From positions 77,910,198-77,974,197 of the forward strand of contig CM076193.1 of the NCBI GenBank assembly GCA_038277395.1: 64,000 nt of DNA, in the 5' to 3' direction. Below, piece by piece: positions 10,199 through 19,090 of this stretch. The DNA is from Dryocosmus kuriphilus. Its lineage: Eukaryota > Arthropoda > Insecta > Hymenoptera > Cynipidae. The notes below the pieces were generated by a model, which saw only the letters and a list, made by a program, of their open reading frames with translations, was not told the DNA's origin and did not search any database. The first letter of the stretch is position 1, and the number at the start of each line of letters is the position of its first letter. The position numbers and the translations under genes were made by a program.

Positions 10199-11608
10199 TT
10201 GAATAAAAGCAGACTGAATCATTTAGAAAACTCTGTGAAAGAAGAATTGAAAAATTTAATAATAGAATACAATGACATATTTTACTTAGAGGGTGATAAT
10301 ATGCCAACCGTGACAGATGTAAGACATAAAATAAAATTGAAAACCGAGAAACCTATCAGTGTACTATTTTATAAACAACCTATATCACTCCAGCCGGAGA
10401 TAGAGAGGCAAATCGATGAATATGAAAGAAAAGGTTTAATAAGACCATCTTTCTCTCCCTATCAGGCGAACGTCTGGATGGTAAAAAAGAAACTAGATTC
10501 AAGCGGAAAACAAAAATGGAGGCTTTTCATGGACTTTCGAAAGTTAAACGAACAAACAATTCAGGATAACCACCCACTACCCTCCATTGAAGAGATTTTA
10601 CGCTTATTAGGAAAAGCCAAGTATATATCATGCTTCGATATGGCCAACGGTTTCTACCAGGTATTAATGGACGAGAAAGACATAGAGAAAACAGCCTTAT
10701 CGACCCATAAAGGTCATTGGGAGTGGCTAAGAATGCCAATGGGATTGATTAACAGCCCAGCTACCTATCAACGTATGGTCAATTTTAAGTTAAAAGGACT
10801 GATTGGCAAAATCTGTTTTATTTACCTCGATGACCTAATCGTTCTTGGCTCATCAGAAAAAGAACATCTAAGCAACTTAAGGACCGTATTCGAACGCTTA
10901 AGAGAAACTAAACTTATATTACAACCTGACAAATGCAGTTACATGCAAAAAGAATTAGAATATCTTGGACACTCCGTTGGACCAGATGGTATTAAGCCTT
11001 TAAAGAAAAACGTAGAAAAAGTATTAGAATACCCAAGACCTAAGAACACAAACGACGTCGAGAGATTCATGGGACTCTCTTCATATTACAGAAAATTTAT
11101 TAATAATTTCGCACAGATTGCAGCCCCAATAAATAGATTAAAAAGTAAAAACATCCCATTTGAATGGAACAACAAGTGTGAGGAAGCATTTCAGAAACTA
11201 AAGAAAGCGCTGACCACATACCCCGTTTTAAAACATCCAGATAACAGCAGAGAATTCATCCTGAATACAGATGCGTCAAACGAAGGTTTTGGTGTAATAT
11301 TAAGCCAACTGGACGACGACGGAAAAGAACATCCAATATCATATGCCAGTAGAAGCTTGGCAAAAGCTGAGAAAAACTACTCTACAACAGAAAAAGAACT
11401 AGCCGCAATAGCATGGGGAATTAAGCAATACCGACATCTATTATATGGAAGAAAGTTTAAAATATATACTGATCATCAACCTATTAAAGGACTACTCACT
11501 GCAAAACACGATAATATGTCAAATCGATTGTTCAGACTCACCCAGAAATTAAGCGACTACAACATGGAAGTGTTATACAAAAAAGGAACGCAAATGCCGA
11601 CGCATTAA
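10199..11608 (+). CDS. Reverse transcriptase and RNase H segment of pol
   Basis: An open frame of 469 codons. Reverse transcriptase motifs are visible: FDMANGFYQ (first catalytic Asp, about residue 147), RMPMGLINSPATYQ, and YLDD with its two catalytic Asp at about residues 209-212. RNase H follows with LNTDASNEGFG (about 355-365), the STTEKELAA Glu, and YTDHQP. This is the Ty3/Gypsy arrangement, with no RT-RNase H spacer protein. The frame ends by an indel near 11587; the text continues at once in frame +1 as the ALSR linker typical of this position. Confidence 0.92.
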   Translation: MNKSRLNHLENSVKEELKNLIIEYNDIFYLEGDNMPTVTDVRHKIKLKTEKPISVLFYKQPISLQPEIERQIDEYERKGLIRPSFSPYQANVWMVKKKLDSSGKQKWRLFMDFRKLNEQTIQDNHPLPSIEEILRLLGKAKYISCFDMANGFYQVLMDEKDIEKTALSTHKGHWEWLRMPMGLINSPATYQRMVNFKLKGLIGKICFIYLDDLIVLGSSEKEHLSNLRTVFERLRETKLILQPDKCSYMQKELEYLGHSVGPDGIKPLKKNVEKVLEYPRPKNTNDVERFMGLSSYYRKFINNFAQIAAPINRLKSKNIPFEWNNKCEEAFQKLKKALTTYPVLKHPDNSREFILNTDASNEGFGVILSQLDDDGKEHPISYASRSLAKAEKNYSTTEKELAAIAWGIKQYRHLLYGRKFKIYTDHQPIKGLLTAKHDNMSNRLFRLTQKLSDYNMEVLYKKGTQMPTH

Positions 11609-11688
11609 GTCGGGCATTCCCCATCGAACCTACACCTGGGACGAGTCAAGAGAAGGAAGATAGTGAAGAAATTCACCTAGAATATCCC

Positions 11689-12531
11689 ATGACACCAGAA
11701 ACATCAAGACAGTTAGATGAAATATTGGAGGAAATTAATATTCAAACACCAATAACTGAAGAATTAATAGGCAGCCCCCTGGATTCAGAAACACCCCTCG
11801 AGGAAAGAGTCCATACAGAGGAACTAATAGAAGATGAAAACTTAATAATACAAAAAATACGAGCAAATGCTTACACAAGAACTGTACTAAAGGAAATGTC
11901 AGACAGAGAAATCAAAAAGAGAATCAACCCAGAGAGAAATTATATTACAAATGATATAGAGTACATAAAACAATTTAACAAAGAGCAACAACTAAAAATC
12001 ACAGAATTAGATAATACCGAACTTCAAACAAAAATTAGAAGTCAGGTCATACCAACCACACAATTTGTTAAAAGCAACAAATCAGATCTACAAATCAATG
12101 GGGCATTATTCAGAACCCCGGAGGACATCATTCCTTTGGCGCAAATACTCTGGACAGAAGAAGAAGTGGAAGAACCAAAGACAATTAAAATAACACATTG
12201 TTCGACTGAAGAAGAATACGAATATGCAAGCAAATACATATATAAAGTCATGAAATGGTTGGGAGTAAAAGAGAAATATAAGATAAAAACCTTTTGGCCT
12301 GAAATAATCAGAAAGGAAGACAGAATGCTGCACATAATAGCCAACACACACGAAAATTCACACTGGGCAACGGATAAAATGATACAAAAGATTGAACAAA
12401 AGTATTATTGGAAAGGAATGAGGAAACAAGTCGAGAATTATGTAAAGAACTGTCCTATTTGCAGATACAAACAGAATGAGAGAAGGATTAGAGCTGATGC
12501 GGTCTTAATAGAATCCCCGAAGACCTTTTGA
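11689..12531 (+). CDS. Pol linker and integrase zinc-binding domain segment
   Basis: 280 codons. The first half is an acidic linker without motifs. Near the C-terminus is an HHCC zinc domain (HENSH followed by CPIC), which in retroviral-type integrases folds the N-terminal domain. The frame is lost just after it, near 12520, before the catalytic core. Confidence 0.85.
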   Translation: MTPETSRQLDEILEEINIQTPITEELIGSPLDSETPLEERVHTEELIEDENLIIQKIRANAYTRTVLKEMSDREIKKRINPERNYITNDIEYIKQFNKEQQLKITELDNTELQTKIRSQVIPTTQFVKSNKSDLQINGALFRTPEDIIPLAQILWTEEEVEEPKTIKITHCSTEEEYEYASKYIYKVMKWLGVKEKYKIKTFWPEIIRKEDRMLHIIANTHENSHWATDKMIQKIEQKYYWKGMRKQVENYVKNCPICRYKQNERRIRADAVLIESPKTF

Positions 12532-13261
12532 AATAATCAACATCGATAAATTCGTCCTAGAAGGAAAAGAATACCTATTAATAATCGACAGCTATACCTG
12601 GGTCTTCCCTCTAGTCAAAATAGGATGCTTCGAAACACTACAAAACTTCCTATATTCTATACCAACACCTAAGAAAATAATTTCAGACAATGAAACTATT
12701 TTACAAGGAAAAAATGTTAATGATCTATATAATAGATTAGGAGTGGAACCAATAAAAATATCCGCCTATCATCCAGAGAGTAACGGTATAGCAGAGAGGG
12801 TAATCGGGACAATCAAAAATATAGCAAGAAATTTCCAAGGAGACACAACACAAAAAATATTACAAGCAGTCAAGAGTTATAATGAATCAAACCACCCAAG
12901 TACAACGTATACACTACAAGAATTAATGTATATTGAGAAAAAATTTGAAGAGACGACGAGGAAGCAATTCAAAGGGAAAGAATGGAAAGGAAAAAAGCAC
13001 AATTACGAGATGCACGAGAAAAAATCAGAATTAAAAAGGGAGAAAAAACAACAAAGACAAAGAACGGAAAAAGAAGAAAATTATGAAGTAGGAGAAACAG
13101 TACTAATAAAAGAACAACATGGGGGACGACATATATGGTCAGAACCTTTGGTAATAAGAAAAATAAATAAGGATACCAAAACAGTTACAGTATTTAAAAG
13201 AGGCAAAGAACAAATGCGGCATTTCAATCAGATAAAGAAATACATTGAAAATTATGAATGA
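12524..13261 (+). CDS. Integrase catalytic core segment of pol
   Basis: The core region holds the expected three acidic positions: Asp in 'INIDKF' shortly after 12530, Asp in 'IISDNE' near 12685, and Glu in 'ESNGIAE' near 12780. The C-terminal part is Lys/Glu-rich with a GETVLIKEQ segment like the chromatin-facing end of Gypsy integrases. The stop codon overlaps the env start (ATGA). Confidence 0.85.
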   Translation, partial: PFEIINIDKFVLEGKEYLLIIDSYTWVFPLVKIGCFETLQNFLYSIPTPKKIISDNETILQGKNVNDLYNRLGVEPIKISAYHPESNGIAERVIGTIKNIARNFQGDTTQKILQAVKSYNESNHPSTTYTLQELMYIEKKFEETTRKQFKGKEWKGKKHNYEMHEKKSELKREKKQQRQRTEKEENYEVGETVLIKEQHGGRHIWSEPLVIRKINKDTKTVTVFKRGKEQMRHFNQIKKYIENYE

Positions 13262-14937
13262 AATCATTGTTCCAGATCTGGAGTGTGGGAGGAGATTATA
13301 ATATCACCGAAAAACTCCAGCCCATTGTGACAGAGAAACTTTTTGAATGCCGATTATACAACGAAATATGGAACACGATCCATTTCATAAATCTGGAAGT
13401 TGTAAAAGAGGACATTGGACAACTACTGAATCATGGGTTATCGCTAGGCAAGAATTGCCACAAGAACAAAGAGTGTACAATGAAACAGAGTATTAAAGCC
13501 ACTATTGAAAGAATACTAAAACTAGATACACGGATTGACACTTTAATGCGACTCGCTGTATTAATTAGAAACCAGACTAGTGTGATTCAAGCTACATTAC
13601 ATAAGCTGGAAGAAATCAAGTCACAACAACATGTAGACCTACAACAATTAGAATCCTTAGCAGTGAAAACAGCAAATATAACAGGTTCATTACGATACAA
13701 CAATCAAATTCTAAATATGATGTTGAAAATGGAAATTCACCTAGAAAACATCGGAGAAATAGTGGAAGACATAGAGATTGCCATAAGTGAGGCAAACAAT
13801 GGAAATATATCACCGAGAATTGTAACTCCAAAAAATTTTATGAAGGCATTGGCGAAAATAAATGAAAACCTCTCCGCACAAATACCATTTCAATTAGACG
13901 AGAATAATTATTTTTTATATTTACGAATCAGCAAGATCAGCATTGCTTTAATTAACGAAAAGTTAGTTTACAACATTCAAACACCCATATCAAACATCGA
14001 AATATACGATGCTGTACAATTCGTCAGTTTACCTCACCCATATGCAACATACGGATATTATATTTATGACGAAATTTACGATGGATTAATCGCCCTGTCT
14101 AAGGACAAAACCCAATATACATACATTAAAAAGGATGAATGTCATCATGCCGGGGGACGATACTATTGCAGAATAAAAAACACAATAAGGAAAATTACTA
14201 ATGAACCAAGCTGCCTAGGGTGGATAATAAATAAAAAAGGCGAGCAATGCAAAGAGAAGTTCTTCAAATTAAAGGAAACTTTTGTACATAGTTTTTCTAA
14301 CGGTTACCAATGGTACATATTACCAACAAAAGAAGAGACCCTAATAAAAAAATGCCCAGCAATGACCGATTCCATGGTCAACATAGACAAACCAATAATA
14401 TTAACACTAGAAGACCACTGTAAAGCTATCACAGAAACAGATGCATTTTTGCCAACAACTCACTATTCAAAGGAAGAACCAGTCACCCAGAATGACATAA
14501 AACTGAATATTTCAAAACTAAGGGCTACTTTCTTGAATGATTCAGAAGCTCCGCTACCGATATTTCATGGGATACATTTAGATCTGACGCAACTTAAGGA
14601 GTCAGCAAAAACATTAGAAGAGGCTGAACAAGATTACGCAGAAACTTTGAACGTCAGGCGTCAACACTCTTGGTGGAACACAGGAACCACAATACTGGAA
14701 AAAATTGGGTATACCAGTTTGGCAATCCTAATCATAGGAATACTTTGGAAATGTGTATTACGAGAATTAATGAAATGTCTAGTCACCAACACCCCATGCG
14801 GGAAAATAATATATAAAACAAGGGATAACACAACAATCTACCACCAGGCAACCGCGCCAGTAGCTCATGCAGTATACCATAGTGCTACCACCCCATTAAC
14901 CGCGCTTGTTAGAAATACGAAAGAAGAAGAAATATAA
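13258..14937 (+). CDS. env: Env-like membrane fusion glycoprotein of errantivirus-like element
   Basis: An intact frame of 559 codons whose ATG overlaps the pol stop by four bases. It has several Asn-x-Ser/Thr sites, Cys pairs around residues 295-330 and 360-388, heptad-like helices at about 70-190, and one strong membrane segment near residues 483-500 followed by a ~55-residue basic tail. Position and layout fit the baculovirus F-like Env of insect errantiviruses. No N-terminal signal peptide is visible in this frame. Either it is supplied by splicing from the upstream donor (7575) or the copy lacks it. I do not see a clear furin site. Confidence 0.8.
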   Translation: MKSLFQIWSVGGDYNITEKLQPIVTEKLFECRLYNEIWNTIHFINLEVVKEDIGQLLNHGLSLGKNCHKNKECTMKQSIKATIERILKLDTRIDTLMRLAVLIRNQTSVIQATLHKLEEIKSQQHVDLQQLESLAVKTANITGSLRYNNQILNMMLKMEIHLENIGEIVEDIEIAISEANNGNISPRIVTPKNFMKALAKINENLSAQIPFQLDENNYFLYLRISKISIALINEKLVYNIQTPISNIEIYDAVQFVSLPHPYATYGYYIYDEIYDGLIALSKDKTQYTYIKKDECHHAGGRYYCRIKNTIRKITNEPSCLGWIINKKGEQCKEKFFKLKETFVHSFSNGYQWYILPTKEETLIKKCPAMTDSMVNIDKPIILTLEDHCKAITETDAFLPTTHYSKEEPVTQNDIKLNISKLRATFLNDSEAPLPIFHGIHLDLTQLKESAKTLEEAEQDYAETLNVRRQHSWWNTGTTILEKIGYTSLAILIIGILWKCVLRELMKCLVTNTPCGKIIYKTRDNTTIYHQATAPVAHAVYHSATTPLTALVRNTKEEEI

Positions 14938-15012
14938 ATTTCAGGTAAAAAAAAGAAAGGAAGGAAAAAACATTTTTCAATTTTTCTTACTTCGTAATAA
15001 AAATTTACCTAT

Positions 15013-15022
15013 AAGGGGGAGG
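15013..15022 (+). promoter_or_regulatory. Polypurine tract
   Basis: AAGGGGGAGG lies directly before the 3' LTR, the primer for plus-strand DNA synthesis in LTR elements. Confidence 0.85.
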
Positions 15023-15219
15023 TGTCGAGTGAAAGCATATTATTACGACGTTATGACGACATAAAACATATATAAAGAGCCACTGGTCTCATGACTGGCT
15101 CAATACGCATTTAGGCCTTGTAACCTATATTTCACGTATTCACTGTAACAACCTTGGAACTGGCATTGCCAGAATAAAAATATTTTTAAAAAGAAAAGGT
15201 TCGTAATTTTTGGACCACA
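15023..15219 (+). repeat. 3' LTR of errantivirus-like element
   Basis: 197 bases, TGTCGAGTG to GGACCACA. It differs from the 5' LTR by an extra 'att' and about four substitutions. It is followed by the ATAT target duplication at 15220-15223. Confidence 0.95.
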
Positions 15220-15223
15220 ATAT

Positions 15224-15393
15224 AAAGAAAACCACTTTTCAGCGACTAATCGGATTGGATAGTTATTGAAAAATCTGCCCGCTACTCAGGCGCATTCTCA
15301 TCATGTTTCTCGCGCTCACCAATCAATGAAATTATATCTAGAACGTAAATTTCTTCATTTTTTACACAGTTTGGCTGAAAAATGCAATTTTTA
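15224..15393 (+). repeat. Family R copy 2, remainder, with an inverted tail fragment
   Basis: R resumes as 'aaagaaaaccacttttcag' and then jumps to a short 'cgactaatcggattgg' piece. It is followed by 'aatctgcccgctactcaggc..attctcatc', which is the R tail in inverted orientation. The copy is rearranged at its 3' side. Confidence 0.75.
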
Positions 15394-16577
15394 CCTTCTC
15401 ATCAGAGAAGGTATTAGATTTATGTAAAATTTGACTTTCGCGGATTTCATGAAATCTCCACGTTTTGAGACCCCCTGAGTCAGAAAAAGCGGTTTTTACG
15501 ACCGTGTCTGTCTGTCTGTTGTCGTCGTCGTTGTCGTTGTCGTTGTCGTCGTCGTCGTCGTCTGTGGTCGCGATAACTTTCGAAGGACTAATCGGATTGG
15601 AGTGCGCTTTGGTACACTTCTTTAAGGGGTAAAAAGAAAGGACGAGTTCGTTAACCAGCAGTTTTTGACCAACGGTTATGGTTGCATTTTTCGGCTAAAC
15701 TATGAGAGATACAAAAAAAATGCAAGAAAGTAAAATTATTCATCTCAAAAAAATCTACAAATTTTGTCTTAACCGTTTTTTGATCAAATGAACGGTTTTT
15801 GTTTTTATCAAGAAAGCACTATTAAAATTTAAAAAGTCTGGTTTCCCGCCAAAATATTCAAGATACAAAAAAATGGTAAAGAACAAAGTTGTTCAATTGA
15901 AAAATATCTATAAATTTTGTTCTAACCATTTTTTGTTAAAATGCACGGTTTTTGTTTTAATCGATAAAACGTTATTAAAAATGAAAATTTTCAAATTTCC
16001 CGCCAAACTATGCAAGATACGGAAAAATGATAATAAACAAAGTTGTTCGCCTTAAAAAGATCTGCAAATTTGCTCGCTATCATTTTTTTGAGCAGACGCG
16101 TAGTTTTTGAGTTATTCGTGAAATATGTTATGAAATATAAAGAAAACCACTTTTCAGGAAAACTGTGCAAGATATGAGAAAATATTAGCAAGCAGAATTG
16201 TTCACCTTGGAAAGAGCTACAAAATTTATTTATAAGACTCATCGTTTTACTTTTAAGAATCGAAATCCTGTATTGTGAAAATTTGGAAAATCACAAAAAA
16301 ACTTTACCAATCTACAATGTGTTTTAAAAAAATGTAATTATCGAGCGCGAAGCGCGAGTGTCATGATGAGAATATATTCCTTAAGGGCGATAGAGCCTTA
16401 AGTAAAATAGTTCCTTTTGGAATTTTTAATGTAAAGGTTTATAGGATCCATAAACACCGAGCGCGTAGCGCGAGGTGAATAATTTATCGAGTGCGAAGCG
16501 CGAGTGCCAACAGACGCGCGCTCATAGTTCGCGCGCAGCGCGCGATGAGAATGTGCCCGCGAAGCGGGCAGATTTTT
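15394..16577 (+). repeat. Family R copy 3 (near full length)
   Basis: It runs from the 'ttctcatcagagaaggtattag' tip through the (GTC)n tract and four diverged ~153-bp monomers to a tail with GCGCGAAGCGCG-type mini-hairpins (about 16340-16530). It ends with GATGAGAATGT, the GCCCGCGAAGCGGGC hairpin and a T tract. The tip ACATTCTCATC and GATGAGAATGT are inverted repeats. There is no credible coding frame. Confidence 0.9.
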
Positions 16578-16878
16578 TATTAAATATTGGTCTAATTCTT
16601 AATATATATATATAAAATTGTTCAACCCTAAAGAAGGATTAGCTTTCATGAAAGTCTGGATTACCCTTCTTAGTCGAGACGCCAACCCTATTTCTGTCGA
16701 ATCGACGAGGTCCATTCATTTTCTCTTTTGATTCTTATGTAAAATGATGTACTGAATCCAAAAATCTTAGGCAGGTTTCTGGCATATCCGCCGTTCTGGG
16801 GATATTTGCAATTAATCATTTTTTTTATAAATAAAATATAACATTTAACAATGAAAATGTAACATTTTTGACATTTTT
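16578..16878. other. Spacer between two family R copies
   Basis: AT-rich, with a short (TA)n near 16600-16612. I see no gene or known element. Confidence 0.5.
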
Positions 16879-18080
16879 ACATTCTCATCAGAGAAGGTAT
16901 TAGATTTATGCAAAATTTGACTTTCGCGGATTTCATGAAATCTCCACGTTTTAAGACCTCCTGAATCCGAAAAAATGGTTTTTACGACCGTGTCTGTCTG
17001 TCGTTGTCGTCTGTTCCCACGATAACTTTCGAAGGACTAATCGGATTGGATTGCGCTTTGGCACACTACTTTAAGGTCCAAAAAGAAAGGACGAGTTCGT
17101 TAACCAGCAGTTTTTGACCAACGGTTATGGTTTTATCCATCAAAAACGGTTTACACAAAATCAAGAAATTCATTTTCCGACTAAACTATGAGAGATACAA
17201 AAAAAAACGTAAGAAAGTAAAATTGTTCATCTCAAAAAAATCTACAAATTTTGTCTTAACCGTTTTTCGATAAAATGAACGGTTTTTGTTTTAATCAAGA
17301 AAACGCTCTTAAAATTAAAAAACTGTGGTTTCCCGCCAAAATGTTCAAGATACAAAAAAATTGTAAATAACAAAGTTGTTCAATTTAAAAAGATCTATAA
17401 ATTTTGTTTCAACCATTTTTTGATAAAATGCACGGTTTTTTTTTTTAATCGATAAAACGTTATTAAAAATTAAAAATTTCAAATTTCCCGCCAAACTATG
17501 AAGGATACGGAAAAATAATAAGAAACAAAGTTGTTCACCTCAAAAAGATCTACAAATTTGCTCTCTACCATTTTTTTGAGCAGACGCGTATTTTTTGAGT
17601 TATTCGTGAAATATGTTATGAAATATAAAGAAAACCACTTTTCAGCAAAACTATGCAAGATATGAGAAAATATTAACAAGCAGAATTGTTCACCTTGGAA
17701 AGAGCTACAAAATTTATTTATAAGACTCATCGTTTTACTTTTAAGAATCGAAAACCTGTATTGTGAAAATTTGGAAAATCACAAAAAAAACTTTACCAAT
17801 CTACAATGTCTTTTAAAACAATGTAATTATCGAGCGCGAAGCGCGAGTGTCATGATGAGAATGTATTCCTTAAGGGCGATAGAGCCTTAAGTAAAATAGT
17901 TCCTTTTGGAATTTTTAATTTAAAGGTTTATACGATCCATAAAGACCGAGCGCGTAGCGCGAGGTGAATAATGTATCGAGCGCGAAGCGCGAGTACCAAC
18001 AGACGCGCGCCGTAGGCGCGGTCATACTTCGCGCGAAGCGCGCGATGAGAATGTGCCCGCGAAGCGGGCAGATTTTTTTT
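16879..18080 (+). repeat. Family R copy 4 (near full length)
   Basis: It has the same architecture as copy 3. Monomers start at about 17187, 17339, 17496 and 17647, giving a spacing of 151-156 bases. The mini-hairpin tail begins at about 17830 and the copy ends with the GCCCGCGAAGCGGGC hairpin near 18056-18070 and a T tract. Confidence 0.9.
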
Positions 18081-18650
18081 TCGTCTGTTTAGAGAATCTA
18101 ACGAGAAACAAAAGTTGTCTCAACATGTTTTCACTCCGACGAATATTTATTTCAAAAAAATACATAACGTGTGAAATAATTGGAAAAAAATAGGATTGTT
18201 AATAACTGGAAAAATATTTCATTGGTCAGAAAACAGTAAAGTGCATTTGAAAGCAAAAACTGAAATAGACATTTTTTTGTAATAAATACTATTCCCCTAA
18301 AATCAATAATTTTCCAGAAAACAGAGTTTTTGTTTGAAGTCATTTTATCGCGTGATAATAAATAGCCATTTTTCATGGAGCAAATTAGTGTTAGAGAAAA
18401 AAATCTTACAAAAAAAAAAACTGATGCTAGTGAGAAACACAGTGTATACGAAATTATCGAAAAATTGTTTTTCACAACTCGAGTATCAAAAAGTCGATTT
18501 TCGACGTCTGCAGAGCATGGCGAATTTGGCCGATTACACGTTGCTTCCTCAAGAGTGAGGGAAACAATCTTCGGGTTATATTACTCAACCCAAATGAGTG
18601 AGGAAAAATCATCGGGTGTTTTCGTGTCAAATCGTAGCATATCGATGTAC
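18081..18650. other. Unassigned sequence left of a repeated terminus
   Basis: AT-rich. It contains one arm (18467-18523) of an inverted repeat whose partner is 18794-18850, built around 'aagtcgattttcgacgt'. I see no coding motif. It may be the inner part of the element whose end lies at 18914. Confidence 0.45.
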
Positions 18651-18914
18651 GATTCTCGCGCGCTCGCTTGTTCGTAGCTACGTTCACACCAATTTACAGA
18701 TTCAAAATGGCGTCTACGTCAAAACACAGAGACAAAATATTCGGTGAAGAGGAGGACTATCTTATTTTATAGAAACAGGTATCGTTTCGTATTCTCGCTC
18801 ATGCTCTTCATACGTCGAAAATCGAATTTTCGATACACTCGTTGTGAAAAGTAGTATGCACAACTCGATGAGAATTTACATATTTAACAGGGACCTGAAG
18901 TTGACGGCCGAAGG
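18651..18914 (+). repeat. Element terminus fragment, identical to 45049-45312
   Basis: 264 bases identical by eye to 45049-45312. It contains an ATG at about 18707 followed by 18 codons (starting MASTSKHRDKIF) and a TAG, present in both copies. It ends with 'gacggccgaagg', where the truncated Gypsy element begins abruptly. At 45312 the same end meets an inverted copy of itself. Confidence 0.85.
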
Positions 18915-19090
18915 GTGTATCCTCTGAGTTTTATCTTTAATTTGGATCTCCATATTGTTATTATCTAAAATTCTTAATATTTCAAAGGGACCTTTCCATG
19001 ATTTCTCCAGCTTATTTGATTTAGCGTTATTCAGAATTTTGATTTTGTCTCCTACTTTATAAATTGGGTGTTTCCTTACAATGTTAGCGT
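18915..19090 (-). pseudogene. Pol C-terminal module, out of frame and truncated
   Basis: After the stop of the long pol frame, another minus-strand frame reads HPIYKVGDKIKIL and WKGPFEIL, the beta-barrel and GPF/Y-like module that follows the integrase core in many Gypsy elements. It stops at the 18914/18915 junction. Confidence 0.75.

Larger units (their letters stand above)
9260..13261 (+). pseudogene. pol: Pol polyprotein of errantivirus-like element, frame-broken
   Basis: Domains are in the usual order: protease, reverse transcriptase, RNase H, integrase. The reading frame changes several times: an open part 9260-9511, the protease Asp-Thr-Gly segment near 9500-9540 in another frame followed by a stop, 9561 onward in a third, then 9826-10167, 10199-11608, 11587-12531 and about 12524-13261. 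Each change looks like a one- or two-base indel, because the next domain segment continues directly in the new frame. The gene is decayed, or the consensus has homopolymer errors. The sub-domains are listed separately. Confidence 0.85.
6896..15219 (+). mobile_element. Errantivirus-like Gypsy LTR retrotransposon with env (8.3 kb)
   Basis: The order is complete: LTR (6896-7089), primer site, leader, gag, pol (protease, RT, RNase H, integrase), env, polypurine tract, LTR (15023-15219), all on the plus strand. LTRs begin TG and end CA. They differ by about four substitutions and one 3-base indel over ~194 bases, so the insertion is relatively recent. Env is what separates insect errantiviruses from ordinary Gypsy elements. 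pol is broken by several frame changes (near 9490, 9550, 9800, 10165, 11587 and 12520), so this copy probably cannot move by itself unless some of these are sequencing errors. It is an old genomic copy and was inserted into a family R repeat. Confidence 0.93.

Noticed and set aside
16340..16570. Rho-independent terminators or a bacterial REP-like array
   Set aside because: The hairpin plus T tract resembles bacterial terminators, but the context is an insect-like TE repeat; the hairpins are part of family R tails.
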